DNA from: Alphaproteobacteria bacterium
GTDB lineage: Bacteria; Pseudomonadota; Alphaproteobacteria; Rhodobacterales; Rhodobacteraceae
Length of the DNA stretch: 64,000 nucleotides
Assembly (NCBI GenBank): GCA_029289325.1
Contig: JARFTV010000010.1
Coordinates: 40,520 to 104,519, forward strand
Direction of reading: 5' to 3'
Under the pieces are notes generated by a model, which worked only from the letters and a program-made list of their open reading frames with translations, did no database searches and was not told where the DNA came from. This document shows positions 47,110 to 58,711 of the stretch, piece after piece. Both the position numbers and the translations under genes were made by a program. Each line of letters begins with the position of its first letter. Within the stretch, counting starts at the first letter, position 1.

Positions 47110-49314
47110 GTGTCCCACAGCGCCGCGCCCCCAGCCCTGGCCCCGAAGTCCCCGCCCCTGCCCCGCCGTCGCCGGTTGGGGGCCTTTCTGACGTCACTCA
47201 CCTGCCTGGCTCTGGTCGCGGGCTGTGGTGGGGGTGAGGAAAACGCGACCTCTTTCGACGACATACTGACCATCTCGCCCGTCGCAGGTGGGGAAGGCAT
47301 GTTCGGGCGATTCTACATGCCTGCGATCACCGACGAATGGCGCGCCGCCGCCGCTGCGATCCGTGACTCGGCTGCGCGTTACCGGCGGCAAAGTGGCACG
47401 ATCACAAGTCCCGCGCTGGTGTCCACGCCGGTCGTTTCCAACCCGCTGTTCTCGTCGCGTGTGGACTATGCCCATGCGCTGGGGCTGACCGGGGCCGGAC
47501 AGATCATCGCGATCGTGGATGACGGCTTCCGCCGAAGCCACGAGGCCTTTGCCGGCAAGTCGAACACCACCACCGGCAATCCCGGTATTGCGGATCACGG
47601 GACGATGGTCGCCTCGGTCGCGGCCGGGAATTCCTCCAGCATGGTCGGGGTCGCGCCAGGAGCGAACCTGATCTTCAGCTCTTGGAACGGGGTGGACCTC
47701 GTCGCCGCGGCGAATGAGGCCCGTGTCCGGGGCGCGGTAGCGCAGAACAACTCCTGGGGTTTTCTCGATCGCTACGGCGCCCCCGTTCTGGCCAACCCTG
47801 CCGGCTATTCCCTTATCTTCGGCGATCAAAGCGACTGGCTTACAGCGCTGCAGAACTACGCCAAAATGGGCGTCGTGATCTTTGCCCTGTCCAACGACGA
47901 GACGGCCACTGTCTCTGACCTCATGCCCGCGCTGCCGATGTTCGTCACTGAGCTGGAAAATGGCTGGCTGGCGGTGGGCAACAGCCTGCCCCTGTTCGAC
48001 GACAATGGTGTCCATGGTGTAGGCGGGCGGATTTCGGCGCCATGCCTGGAAGCCGCGAAATGGTGCCTGATGGCCGATGGCTTCTGGTGGGCGGCCAGCG
48101 GTGCGTCGAACACTTCGTATGCCAGTTCCTATGGCTCCTCCTTCGCCGCGCCGCAGGTGGCCGGTGCGCTGGCCCTGCTGGCCGAGGCGTTTCCCGGCCT
48201 GACCCCGCACCAGTTGCGCGCACGGCTGCTGGCGACGGCCGACAATACCTTCGAGGGATTCGTCTCGGCCGGGCAGATCGACCTGCTGGAGGGCGATGGG
48301 GTGTTCTGGCACGACTATTCCACCGAATTCGGCCATGGCTTTCTAGACATCCGAGCCGCCCTTCTGCCGATCGGGACGGTCTCGGTGACCATGGCCGACG
48401 GCAGCAAGCTTGCGCCGAAGGACCTGGGCTTTCAGACGGGCGGGGCGATGGGCGACGCCGTCAGCCGCGCCCTCGAAGGGGTGGAAATCGCTGCAAAGGA
48501 CAGCTTCGGAGGCGGTTTCGGCTTTGCCGCAGACTCCTTCGCCAGCGAGGCAGCCCCCCTGCCCCTGGCCGAGACGCGGGCGGCGCGGGCGATGAACCGG
48601 GACCTTGCCGCGGCCCGCACCGCGCCCGCGAACCCGCTGGCGCGCAGCTTCGAGGCCTTTGACGGCGCCACGATGGAGATGACGACGCCGGATGGCAGCG
48701 CCTCGGCCTCGGTCCTGCTGGGGGGTGACGACAGCTATGGCCTGGCCCTGTCGCAGCGGGTGGTCGAGGGCGCGCTGAACCTCGACCTCGGGGTCAAGCT
48801 CGCGCGGGACGACGGGCGGCTGATGGGGTTCACCGACACCAGCGGCGGCGGGGCCTCGATGGCGGCGCTGACCGTCAGCCTGTCGCATGATCTCGGGACC
48901 GGCGGGTTCTTCGCCTTGACCGGCGAGATGGGGGTGGCGGATCTGGCGACGCCCACGGCGATGAGCCGCGTCTCGACCGCGCGCTTCGACAGCGTCAGCC
49001 TCGACATCGGCAGCCGCAATGTCCTGACCGGCGACGACCGGCTGTCCGTCGGCGTCTCGATGCCGCTTGCGGTCAGCTCGGGTCAGGCGGTGATGGAGGT
49101 TCCGGTCTCCCTGGGCCGCGGCCTCTCGGAGGTGCGGAGCCTGTCGCTGGACCTTGCGCCAAGCGAGCGGCAGGTCGACCTGTCGGTCAGCTATCAGATG
49201 CCGATGGGTGCCGCGTCCGAGTTCCTGCTGGAACTGATCCATGCCGAGAATTACGGCAACCGCGCCGGGGTCACCGATCAGGCGGCGGTGGTCGGGATGA
49301 AGTGGCGGTTCTGA
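47110..49314 (+). CDS. Subtilisin-family (S8) serine protease, predicted lipoprotein with autotransporter-like C-terminus
   Basis: About 734 aa. An Arg-rich n-region (PLPRRRRLGAFLTSLTCLALVAGC) ends in a lipobox (LVAGC), so the mature N-terminus is likely lipidated. The S8 triad is clear: Asp near 137 (IAIVDDGFRRSH), His near 163 (DHGTMVASVAAG), Ser near 344 (YGSSFAAPQVAGA). The last 250 residues are beta-rich, alternate polar and hydrophobic residues and end in VVGMKWRF with a terminal Phe, as in outer-membrane barrels. This is like the surface lipoprotein subtilases SphB1/NalP. The GTG at 47110 (GAGG about 8 nt upstream) is preferred to the GTG at 47071. Confidence 0.8.
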   Translation: MSHSAAPPALAPKSPPLPRRRRLGAFLTSLTCLALVAGCGGGEENATSFDDILTISPVAGGEGMFGRFYMPAITDEWRAAAAAIRDSAARYRRQSGTITSPALVSTPVVSNPLFSSRVDYAHALGLTGAGQIIAIVDDGFRRSHEAFAGKSNTTTGNPGIADHGTMVASVAAGNSSSMVGVAPGANLIFSSWNGVDLVAAANEARVRGAVAQNNSWGFLDRYGAPVLANPAGYSLIFGDQSDWLTALQNYAKMGVVIFALSNDETATVSDLMPALPMFVTELENGWLAVGNSLPLFDDNGVHGVGGRISAPCLEAAKWCLMADGFWWAASGASNTSYASSYGSSFAAPQVAGALALLAEAFPGLTPHQLRARLLATADNTFEGFVSAGQIDLLEGDGVFWHDYSTEFGHGFLDIRAALLPIGTVSVTMADGSKLAPKDLGFQTGGAMGDAVSRALEGVEIAAKDSFGGGFGFAADSFASEAAPLPLAETRAARAMNRDLAAARTAPANPLARSFEAFDGATMEMTTPDGSASASVLLGGDDSYGLALSQRVVEGALNLDLGVKLARDDGRLMGFTDTSGGGASMAALTVSLSHDLGTGGFFALTGEMGVADLATPTAMSRVSTARFDSVSLDIGSRNVLTGDDRLSVGVSMPLAVSSGQAVMEVPVSLGRGLSEVRSLSLDLAPSERQVDLSVSYQMPMGAASEFLLELIHAENYGNRAGVTDQAAVVGMKWRF

Positions 49315-49323
49315 TCCTTCGGT

Positions 49324-49343
49324 CCGGGGCCAGAAGGCCCCGG
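49324..49343. terminator. Bidirectional terminator-like hairpin between protease gene and sufS
   Basis: Perfect 8-bp stem CCGGGGCC/GGCCCCGG with tetraloop AGAA, between the convergent protease gene and sufS, followed by CCGTTTC. It likely ends both transcripts. Confidence 0.6.
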
Positions 49344-49348
49344 CCGTT

Positions 49349-50561
<1,213 letters not shown>

Positions 50562-50569
<8 letters not shown>

Positions 50570-51158
50570 TGGTCAGGACCCCCGGCCCGAAGACAAGGCT
50601 AAGCACCACGGCCACCGCGAAGATCGCGGCGAAGGTGGTCAGGATCAGGCCCAGGAAGACCAGGCCCAGCGAGCGGAAGCCGTGCAGCTCGGCGATGAAA
50701 TTGACCGATAGCCAGAGAAAAAGGCCAAAGCCGGCAAGGCCCAGCAGCCCCCCGAAGGGCGGGATCAGGATGAAGGCCAACAGCTGGGCCAGCTGCACGC
50801 CCAGCATGATGAGCTGAAGCCAGACCACGACCAGGATCGCATCGCCAACGCTCCCGGTTCCGCCAAAGGCCCGGCCGACGCGGTAGATCAGCGCGGCGGA
50901 AAACAGAAGCACCAGCCACTGCACCACCGCCGTCTGGAACGGGCTTTGCGACAGGAACCCGGCCACCGGATCGGGTCCGGGCGGGGCCAGGGCGAAGCCG
51001 AGCTGCAGCAGGATCGTCGAGAGCACCGCCATGAGCAGAAGCCCCGCCGACCGCGCCGCAAGCGGCACCTGTTCAGCCTGAAGCGCCCGCAGCGCGCCAC
51101 GCGGATCGCGCAGCGTCAGGCCGATCAGGTCGCGGATACGGGCGGCAAGTCCGGTCAT
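50562..51158 (-). CDS. YIP1 family membrane protein
   Basis: 198-aa protein with about five membrane helices. Yip1-domain features include LIGLTLRDPRGALRALQAEQVP at the start, YRVGRAFGGTGSVGDAILVVVWLQLIML and LFLWLSVNFIAELHGF. Embedded between sufD and sufS with overlaps on both sides, so co-expressed with SUF. Role in Fe-S assembly unknown. Confidence 0.78.
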
Positions 51159-51643
51159 GGCGCCTCCCCCTTTTCGGATTCATGCAGCATGGTGAGCCAG
51201 AGCCAGAGGAAAGCCAAGCCGACAAGCCCGGTGACCGACCACAGCGCCGGCCCCTGCCCGATCATGCCCGAGACGAGGCCCTGCAAAAGCATCAGCGGCC
51301 CCACGGTCGCCAGCGCCCAGAACAGGGCGATCCGGGCGCCGTACCAGCTCCCCTGCCCGCCCAGGGCGCCGGAAACCACGCGGCTCAGCGCCGCGAGCCC
51401 GTACCAGAGCGGGATGGTCGCCAGCACTGCGAAGGCGCGGGCAAGGATGCGTGCGCCGGCCGAATCGTCGCCCGCGAAATGCGCCTCGCGCGCCGCCGTG
51501 GGCCATTGCCCGACGAAGGCCAGGATCAGGAAGACCAGAAGCAGCGCAAAGGCAAAGGGCTCGGACCGGCCGCGCGCAAGGTGACGCCGCAGCGCCTTGC
51601 GCGGCGCGGTCCAGGTCGAGACCAGTTCGGTCGAGACGCTCAT
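51155..51643 (-). CDS. Small Yip1-like membrane protein
   Basis: 162-aa protein with three to four predicted helices (FAFALLLVFLILAFVGQWP; ARAFAVLATIPLWYGLAALS; FWALATVGPLMLLQGL; LWSVTGLVGLAFLWLWLTML). Resembles the following gene's protein in style and appears to be a conserved partner in Rhodobacter-type suf operons. It shares 4-nt overlaps with both sufD and the next gene. Function not known. Confidence 0.72.
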   Translation of the reverse strand: MSVSTELVSTWTAPRKALRRHLARGRSEPFAFALLLVFLILAFVGQWPTAAREAHFAGDDSAGARILARAFAVLATIPLWYGLAALSRVVSGALGGQGSWYGARIALFWALATVGPLMLLQGLVSGMIGQGPALWSVTGLVGLAFLWLWLTMLHESEKGEAP

Positions 51644-52940
51644 GCACTCTCCCGGCCGGAGTGGCGGGCAAGCCAGGCTTCCAGACGACCGCGGATATCC
51701 TCGGCGATGGTCTCGTCGGCGATCTCCTCGATCGCTTCGGCCAGGAAGGCCAGCACCAGCAAAGCCTGCGCCGCCTGCCGCGGCACCCCCCGCGATTGCA
51801 GGTAGAACAGCGCCGTCTCGTCAATCGCGCCCGAGGTGGAGCCGTGACTGCACTTCACGTCGTCGGCGTAGATTTCAAGCTCGGGCTTGGCGAGGAACTG
51901 GCTGTCCTCATGCAGAAGCAGGGACTGGCTGATCTGGTAGCCGTCCGTCTTCTGCGCGCCGGCCTTCACCAGGATCTTGCCCTGGAACACACCTGTCGCG
52001 CCGTTCATCAGCACCTTCTTGAACACCTGACGGCTTTCGCAGGCTTCGGCGGCATGGGTGATGAAGACCGTGTCGTCGTGATGGAAGTCGCCATCCCCGA
52101 CCGCCGCCCCCGCAACATGGGCGCGGCCCTCGTCCCCGGTCAGTTCGATCACCGCCTCGTTCCGGGTCATCCGGCCATTTGCGGTCAGCGTGAAGGAGCG
52201 GAACTCGGACTTCGCCCCCAGCCGGGCGAAGATATGGGTGGCGGCGCGGCGCTCATGGTCGCGGCCCTGCACCCGGACATGGTGGAACTCGGCGCCGTCG
52301 GCGACCTCGACCTCCAGCACCTTGGTCAGGCGCGCAGCCCCCGGACCACTTTCCAGAAGCGTCAGGGCCGCCCCGGCCTCGACCTTCACGCAATGGTGCA
52401 GGATCGCATCCGACGTCGCGGACTCATGGACATAATGCAGCGCAACGGGACGCGCGGCGCGACCCGTCACCCGGATCAGGACGCCATCCGTCGCATGGGC
52501 CGTGGCCAGCGCCGCCAGAGGCCGCTGCACCGGGATCTGGCCCCGCGCTTCCAGCACGCCAAACGTGCCCTGAGCCCAGTGGATGTCCTTATCCCCGGCC
52601 TCTGCCAGACGCTCAATCTCGATCCCGGCAAGGGCCAGATCGTCCGATTGTGCCGGATCGAAGACGCCATCGACGAAGACCAGCTTCAGCCGGTCGATCC
52701 CGTCGAAGATCGGCGTCTCGTCCCCCGCCGAGAAGGGCGCGGCCTCCGGTGCCTCGGCCGCGACAAGGCTCGCCGGATCGGTGTAGCGCCAGTATTCGTC
52801 GCGCCGGGCGGGCAGACCCATCGCGGCAAGCCGCCCCAGAGCCTCGGCCCGCGCGGCCGCAAGCCAACCCTTCCCCGCCTGCGTCGGCAGCGCCGCCAGC
52901 CGCGCCGTCAGCGCGTCTTCCTTGACCTTCGGCAGTGCCA

Positions 52941-52941
<1 letters not shown>
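51640..52941 (-). CDS. sufD: Fe-S cluster assembly protein SufD
   Basis: 433-aa scaffold subunit of the SufBC2D complex. The conserved C-terminal half reads RNEAVIELTGDEGRAHVAGAAVGDGDFHHDDTVFITHAAEACESRQVFKKVLM and ...VKCSHGSTSGAIDETALFYLQSRGVPRQAAQALLVLAF, characteristic of SufB/SufD with the SufD H...GS signature. The N-terminal region is helical and variable. It starts within the TGATG junction with sufC, so stop and start are shared. Confidence 0.93.
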
Positions 52942-53696
<755 letters not shown>

Positions 53697-53716
53697 TTTT
53701 CTTTCCTTTCGTCCGG

Positions 53717-54355
53717 TCAGCGCGGGTCTTGGAACCAGCCGATGACCTGGGTAAGCATCTCGGGCGGGATCGGCCCCGGCGTCACGGTAAAGCGGGCCAT
53801 GCGGCCCACCACCTCTTCCTTGCGGGCCAGTTTCTCGACCCCGTGGTAATATTTGCGACCGACATAATCGTCGAAAAGCACCGTCGTTGGCCGTTTCGCG
53901 CGCAGCAGGACGGCGGCAAGACAGGCGGCGCGGAAGCGGCCATCGATCAGGACAAGGTCTGGCTCGCCCAGATCCGGGCGGTCCCAGACCGACAGGGCAT
54001 AGCGGTGATACCGCGCCGCCCCCGAACTGTCTCGCGGGCGGCCCCAGTCCCCCGTCGGGCCGATGTCGACATGATGGACCTGCGCCTTGTCAGAGACAGG
54101 CCGCAGCGCCTCGGCCAACCCCTCGGCCCAGTCCTTGTCGCTTTCCACGCTGATCACCCGCGCCCCGCCTCGGGCCGCCAACAGCGTGGACCCGCCGCTG
54201 CCGTATTCTAGGATGGTCCCCGCCTCTGCATAGGTCGTGATCAGGTAGGCCCGTTCCCGGTCGGGGAAGGTCAGCGGAAAGTCATGGGGCAGACCGGCCC
54301 CGACCGCGGTCGCGGCCGGCAATTCCGCCTGCGCATGGGTATGGATCCCGCCCAT
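53717..54355 (-). CDS. Rossmann-fold methyltransferase-like protein
   Basis: 212-aa protein with a SAM-binding-like start of the fold: YAEAGTILEYGSGGSTLLAA (motif I), RVISVESDKDWAEGL, and LVLIDGRFRAACLAAVLL. The C-terminal part contains FDDYVGRKYYHGVEKL. It resembles FkbM/class I-like proteins, but activity is not certain. It sits 1 bp from the YbjQ-like gene and 20 bp from sufC inside the isc-suf operon; why is unclear. Confidence 0.68.
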   Translation of the reverse strand: MGGIHTHAQAELPAATAVGAGLPHDFPLTFPDRERAYLITTYAEAGTILEYGSGGSTLLAARGGARVISVESDKDWAEGLAEALRPVSDKAQVHHVDIGPTGDWGRPRDSSGAARYHRYALSVWDRPDLGEPDLVLIDGRFRAACLAAVLLRAKRPTTVLFDDYVGRKYYHGVEKLARKEEVVGRMARFTVTPGPIPPEMLTQVIGWFQDPR

Positions 54356-54356
54356 C

Positions 54357-54674
54357 TCAACCCGCCCGGATATCCACCGCCGTGCCCGAGGCGGTGACCA
54401 TCAGCATGTTGTTGATCACCTCGTAATCGAGATCGATCCCCACAACTGCGTTCGCCCCCAACGCGCGGGCGGCCTCTTCCAGCTCCGCCAGGGCGGTCTT
54501 GCGGGCGCGCGCCAGCTCCACCTCATAGGCCCCGGACCGGCCGCCGACGATGTCGCGCACCTGGGCGAAAAGATCGCGAAAGATGTTCGCCCCAAGGATC
54601 GCCTCACCCGTCACGATACCGTGGTAACGGGTGATGCGGTGGCCTTCCAGCGTAGGCGTGGTGGACAGGATCAT
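54357..54674 (-). CDS. YbjQ/UPF0145 family protein
   Basis: 105-aa protein of the YbjQ family: [51 protein letters not shown]...[14 protein letters not shown]. Members form pentamers and are described as having a heavy-metal-binding fold; the role is unknown. It is placed between sufB (51 bp) and the methyltransferase-like gene and is therefore probably co-transcribed with SUF. Confidence 0.88.
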   Translation of the reverse strand: MILSTTPTLEGHRITRYHGIVTGEAILGANIFRDLFAQVRDIVGGRSGAYEVELARARKTALAELEEAARALGANAVVGIDLDYEVINNMLMVTASGTAVDIRAG

Positions 54675-54725
54675 GCGTTTTCCGTTTCAGGTCAATGTAT
54701 TGCGCGGGAAACCTCCCACGGCACC

Positions 54726-56234
54726 TTAACCGACCGACCCTTCCAGGCTGATCGCGACCAGGCTTTGCGCCTCCATCGCGAATTCCATCGGCAGGGCCTG
54801 CAGCACCTCCTTGCAGAAGCCGTTGACCACCAGGGCCACGGCCTCTTCCTCGTCCATGCCACGGCTTCGGCAGTAGAACAGCTGGTCGTCGTCCACCTTC
54901 GACGTGGTCGCCTCATGCTCGACGCGCGAGGAATTGTTGCGCACTTCGATGTAAGGCACGGTATGCGCCCCGCATTTGTCGCCGATCAGCAGGCTGTCGC
55001 ACTGGGTGTAGTTGCGGCTGTCCTTGGCCTTGGGGTGCATGGAAACCAGCCCCCGGTAGGTGTTCTGCGCCCGGCCGGCGCTGATGCCCTTCGACACGAT
55101 GCGCGACTTCGTCCGCTTGCCAAGGTGGACCATCTTGGTCCCGGTATCGGCCTGCTGGGCGTTGTTGGCGATGGCGATGGAGTAGAACTCGCCCTGGCTG
55201 TCGTCGCCGCGCAGGATGCAGGAGGGGTATTTCCACGTCACCGCCGAGCCGGTCTCGACCTGGGTCCACATCACCTTGGCGCGGTCGCCGCGGCAATCGG
55301 CACGCTTGGTGACGAAGTTGTAGATGCCGCCCAGCCCGTTCTCGTCGCCCGGATACCAGTTCTGCACCGTGGAGTATTTCACCTCGGCGTCCTTCAGGAT
55401 CACGATCTCGACCACGGCCGCGTGCAGCTGGTTGGTGTCGCGCTTCGGCGCGGTGCAGCCTTCCAGATAGCTGACGTAGGACCCCTCGTCGGCGATGATG
55501 AGCGTGCGCTCGAACTGGCCGGTGTTCTCGGCGTTGATGCGGAAATAGGTCGAAAGCTCCATCGGGCAGCGGACACCCTTGGGGATGTAGACGAAGGAGC
55601 CGTCCGAGAATACCGCGCTGTTCAGCGTCGCAAAGAAGTTGTCCGTCGGCGGCACGACCGAGCCAAGATACTGCTTCACCAGCTCGGGATGCTCGCGCAC
55701 CGCTTCGGAGATCGAGCAGAAGATCACCCCGGCCTTGGCCAGTTCCGCCTTGAAGGTCGTGCCGACCGAAACGCTGTCAAAAACCGCGTCGACGGCCACC
55801 TTGCGCGGCTCGGCCTCACCCTCGACTCCGGCCAGAAGCATCTGTTCCTTCAGCGGAATTCCCAGCTTGGCATAGGTCGCCAGCAACTTCGGGTCCACCT
55901 CGTCCAGCGACTTCGGCTTCTTCGCCATGCTTTTCGGCGTCGCGTAGTAATACTGGTCCTGATAGTCGATCTCGGGATAGTTGAGCATCGCCCAGCGCGG
56001 CTCTTCCATCTTCTGCCAGCGCCGGAACGCGGCAAGCCGCCAGTCCAGCAGCCATTCCGGCTCGCCGTTCTTTTCGCTGATCAGGCGAACGATGTCCTCG
56101 TTCAGCCCCTTCGGCGCATATTCCGTCTCGATGTCGGTTTCCCAGCCGTACTTGTACTTCCCGGCCATCGCCTGGACGGTCTCGATCGTCTCGCGGTCCA
56201 CGCCTTCGCGGATATCCTGGTCCAAAGCGGTCAT
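54726..56234 (-). CDS. sufB: Fe-S cluster assembly protein SufB
   Basis: About 502-aa core scaffold subunit. SufB blocks: [44 protein letters not shown] region, [47 protein letters not shown], and [31 protein letters not shown] followed by [22 protein letters not shown]. The conserved Cys (SQCDS-like TQCDS) is present. The ATG at 56234 is the family start; the frame is open to 56288. It lies 11 bp after the cysteine desulfurase gene. Confidence 0.96.
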   Translation of the reverse strand: MTALDQDIREGVDRETIETVQAMAGKYKYGWETDIETEYAPKGLNEDIVRLISEKNGEPEWLLDWRLAAFRRWQKMEEPRWAMLNYPEIDYQDQYYYATPKSMAKKPKSLDEVDPKLLATYAKLGIPLKEQMLLAGVEGEAEPRKVAVDAVFDSVSVGTTFKAELAKAGVIFCSISEAVREHPELVKQYLGSVVPPTDNFFATLNSAVFSDGSFVYIPKGVRCPMELSTYFRINAENTGQFERTLIIADEGSYVSYLEGCTAPKRDTNQLHAAVVEIVILKDAEVKYSTVQNWYPGDENGLGGIYNFVTKRADCRGDRAKVMWTQVETGSAVTWKYPSCILRGDDSQGEFYSIAIANNAQQADTGTKMVHLGKRTKSRIVSKGISAGRAQNTYRGLVSMHPKAKDSRNYTQCDSLLIGDKCGAHTVPYIEVRNNSSRVEHEATTSKVDDDQLFYCRSRGMDEEEAVALVVNGFCKEVLQALPMEFAMEAQSLVAISLEGSVG

Positions 56235-56245
56235 TGGCCTCTCCT

Positions 56246-57289
56246 TCATGCCGCCCGGGTTCTGGCCCGGGCATAGGCGGCGGTCCACGCCTTGGCGAAC
56301 CGCCCCACATCATCCTTCGTCACCCCCGGGCCAATCGAGACCCGGATCGCCTGACCCGCAAGGGCCTCGTCAAATCCCATCGCGGTCAGGACGCGGCTTG
56401 CCCGCACCTTGCCGCTGGAACAGGCCGACCCCGCCGAAATGGCAAAGCCCGCCAGATCCATCGCCATCACCTGCGTCTCACCCTTCCAGCCCGGAGCGAC
56501 CAGGCAAAGCGTGTTCGGCAGACGGGGCAAACCATTCCCGACGGAAATAGTTTCTTTCGCCGCGACGGACAACTCCAATTCTAGAATATTTCTAACTTCG
56601 GCGACCTCGTCCCAGACCCCTTCGGCCAGATCCCGCTGCGCCGCCTCGGCCGCCGCGGCGAAACCCGCGATGCCGATCAGGTTTTCGGTCCCCGCCCGGC
56701 GGCCCATCTCCTGCCCGCCACCCTTCAGCTGGGCCGGCACGTCGATCCCCTGCCGCACCACCAGCGCGCCGATGCCCTTCGGCCCGCCCAGCTTGTGCGC
56801 CGAGACCAGCCCCATGTCGCAGCCCAGCCAGTTGAAGGCGAAAGCCACCTTGCCAAAGGCCTGCGTCAAGTCACTGACCGCAATTCCCTGCGGCAGCTCC
56901 TGCATCACCCCGGTCTCCGAATTGGCCAGCTGCAAGGCCGTCCGCCCCGGATCGGCAACCGCCACCCTGCCCTGCGCGTCCACCGCCAGCGCGCCCGAAC
57001 ACCAGGCCGCCACCGCATCATGCTCGACCGGCGCGCAGACGAGCCCGCGCCCCGCACAGGCCAGGGCCGCCGCCTCGGTCGCGCCCGAGGTGAAGACGAT
57101 ATCCGCCCCCTCGGCCCCCAGCGCCGCCGCGATCCGCGCCCGCGCCTTTTCCATCAGGGCCTTGGCCGCCCGCCCCTCGGCATGGACGGAGGAGGGGTTG
57201 CCCACCACCTCCATCGCCTCGACCATCGCCGCCTTCGCCTCGGGCCGCAGCGGCGTGGTGGCATTCCAGTCCAGATACAGCCGGCTCAT
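56246..57289 (-). CDS. Cysteine desulfurase, NifS/IscS-type
   Basis: 347-aa PLP enzyme, group I-like. Start [25 protein letters not shown]-lysine in [32 protein letters not shown], and active Cys290 in [16 protein letters not shown]. It is shorter than IscS (about 400 aa), as typical for the alphaproteobacterial operon version. It overlaps a possible small ORF by 4 nt and precedes sufB. This operon thus encodes two desulfurases, this and SufS. Confidence 0.92.
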   Translation of the reverse strand: MSRLYLDWNATTPLRPEAKAAMVEAMEVVGNPSSVHAEGRAAKALMEKARARIAAALGAEGADIVFTSGATEAAALACAGRGLVCAPVEHDAVAAWCSGALAVDAQGRVAVADPGRTALQLANSETGVMQELPQGIAVSDLTQAFGKVAFAFNWLGCDMGLVSAHKLGGPKGIGALVVRQGIDVPAQLKGGGQEMGRRAGTENLIGIAGFAAAAEAAQRDLAEGVWDEVAEVRNILELELSVAAKETISVGNGLPRLPNTLCLVAPGWKGETQVMAMDLAGFAISAGSACSSGKVRASRVLTAMGFDEALAGQAIRVSIGPGVTKDDVGRFAKAWTAAYARARTRAA

Positions 57290-57420
57290 CGCACAGTGCT
57301 TTCATACCGGAACAGACTTCCCAAGGAAGCGCGACCAGTGGTGCGCCCTTGGTTCAAGCGCCAATGATCGCGGGAGGGTGCGAAACCCTCCGCAACCAGC
57401 CAGAGGCGCAACGCGGTCAT
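57286..57420 (-). CDS. Possible 44-aa small protein, coupled on both sides (unverified)
   Basis: An ATG at 57420 shares ATGA with the iscR stop, runs 44 codons without interruption (starts MTALRLWLVAEGFAPSRDHW, ends [10 protein letters not shown]) and its TGA overlaps the ATG of the desulfurase gene, again ATGA. It exactly fills a gap that otherwise is 127 bp in a tight operon. Basic peptide, no membrane helix. The DNA also contains a 7-bp stem hairpin (57373-57391). It may be a leader or coupling ORF, or chance; no homolog is recalled. Confidence 0.35.
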   Translation of the reverse strand: MTALRLWLVAEGFAPSRDHWRLNQGRTTGRASLGSLFRYESTVR

Positions 57421-57878
57421 TCCTCGTCCACCACGCGGAACAGGCTCGGCACCGCCGGGCAGGGCGTCAGGTCGTTCTTCACCACATCCGACAGGCGCAC
57501 CTGATGGAGGAAGACATAGACATTGGCCGACAGGCTTTCCCACAGCCGGTTGGTCAGCGACTGCGCCCGCGTCCCCGACAGCCCGCCGCTCGCCCCCGCC
57601 CCGGTGTGCATCGCATCGACCGTCTCCTCGACCGCCTGCATCACGTCCGAGATGCGGATCTGATCCGGGCTTTTCGCCAGCTTGTAGCCGCCCCCCGGCC
57701 CCCGCACCGCCTCGACCAGACCGGCGCGGCGCAGCTTGACGAAAAGCTGCTCCAGATAGGGCAGGCTGATGTCCTGCCGCTTGGAGATCGCCGCCAGCGA
57801 CACCAGATCATTCCCCTGCTCCAGCGCCAGATCGGCAAGCGCTACCATGGCATACCGGCCCTTGGTCGAAAGTTTCAT
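57417..57878 (-). CDS. iscR: IscR-type Rrf2-family regulator lacking the canonical cysteine ligands
   Basis: 153-aa winged-helix regulator: MKLSTKGRYAMVALADLALEQG, ISLPYLEQLFVKLRRAGLVEAVRGPGGGYKLAKSP, and the dimer helix LTNRLWESLSANVYVFL. In E. coli IscR three cysteines (92, 98, 104) bind [2Fe-2S]; here the corresponding segment reads MHTGAGASGGLSGTRAQSLTNRLW and has none. The only Cys is near residue 140 (LTPCPAVP). This agrees with what is known of Rhodobacter-type IscR, which uses a different cluster ligation. It is the first gene of the isc-suf operon and likely represses it. Confidence 0.9.
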   Translation of the reverse strand: MKLSTKGRYAMVALADLALEQGNDLVSLAAISKRQDISLPYLEQLFVKLRRAGLVEAVRGPGGGYKLAKSPDQIRISDVMQAVEETVDAMHTGAGASGGLSGTRAQSLTNRLWESLSANVYVFLHQVRLSDVVKNDLTPCPAVPSLFRVVDEE

Positions 57879-57980
57879 CCCTGCTCCCCGGCTGACCTGA
57901 AGACCACGCCAAGCCGATTGACGGCACGGCGTGCGCGCATTACCTGAAACCGGACCCCTCGAACAGGCGGCCCGGCCGTC

Positions 57981-57997
57981 TTTAGAATGGTTCTATT
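57981..57997. promoter_or_regulatory. Irr/ICE-like box upstream of iscR operon
   Basis: TTTAGAA-TGG-TTCTATT: a 7-3-7 dyad close to the iron control element TTTAGAANNNTTCTAA bound by Irr in alphaproteobacteria. It sits about 100 bp before the iscR start in the 173-bp divergent gap, consistent with iron control of isc-suf. Consensus is from memory. Confidence 0.5.
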
Positions 57998-58051
57998 TTA
58001 TCCGAGCGAAAGCGTCAAGAAAACCGCGCGCTCCCGCATGAGAAGAGGCCC

Positions 58052-58711
58052 ATGCCCGAGGTTATATTTGCCGGCCCCGATGGACGCCTGGAAGGCCGCT
58101 ATCATCCGCAGAAGGACCGTGACGCCCCGATCGCCATCGTCCTGCATCCGCATCCCGCCTATGGCGGGACGATGAACAACAAGGTCGTCTACAATCTGCA
58201 CTACGCCTTCTACAACCTGGGCTTCACCGTCCTGCGCTTCAACTTCCGCGGCGTGGGCCGCAGCCAGGGCGAATACGACCAGGGCATCGGCGAGTTGTCG
58301 GATGCGGCCTCCGCGCTCGACTATCTGCAGTCGATGAACCAGAACGCCAAGCATTGCTGGGTCGCGGGCTTCTCCTTCGGGGCCTGGATCGGGATGCAGC
58401 TTCTGATGCGGCGGCCGGAAATCACCGGCTTCGTCTCGGTCGCGCCACCGGCGAACCTTTACGACTTCTCCTTCCTGGCGCCCTGCCCGTCCTCGGGCCT
58501 GATCATCAACGGCACCGCCGACAAGGTCGCCCCGCCGAAGGACACCCGCACCCTGGTCTCCAAGCTGCATGAGCAGAAGGGGATCACGATCACCCATGCC
58601 GAGATCGAGGGCGCGGATCACTTCTTCAAGGATGAAGAGGCCCACATGCAGCCGATGATCCAGACCGTCTCCGACTATGTCCGGCGGAGGATGACCGAGG
58701 CCAGCCGCTGA
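58052..58711 (+). CDS. Alpha/beta hydrolase fold protein
   Basis: 219-aa hydrolase: IVLHPHPAYGGTMNNKVVYNL (oxyanion HP region), LRFNFRGVGRSQGEYDQGIGE, nucleophile elbow AGFSFGAW (Ser in GFSFG), Asp in GTADKVAPP, His in GADHFFKDE. The family is conserved in alphaproteobacteria and is sometimes called a dienelactone hydrolase-like or serine aminopeptidase-like protein; substrate unknown. Downstream start of the next gene overlaps by 1 nt. Confidence 0.85.
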   Translation: MPEVIFAGPDGRLEGRYHPQKDRDAPIAIVLHPHPAYGGTMNNKVVYNLHYAFYNLGFTVLRFNFRGVGRSQGEYDQGIGELSDAASALDYLQSMNQNAKHCWVAGFSFGAWIGMQLLMRRPEITGFVSVAPPANLYDFSFLAPCPSSGLIINGTADKVAPPKDTRTLVSKLHEQKGITITHAEIEGADHFFKDEEAHMQPMIQTVSDYVRRRMTEASR

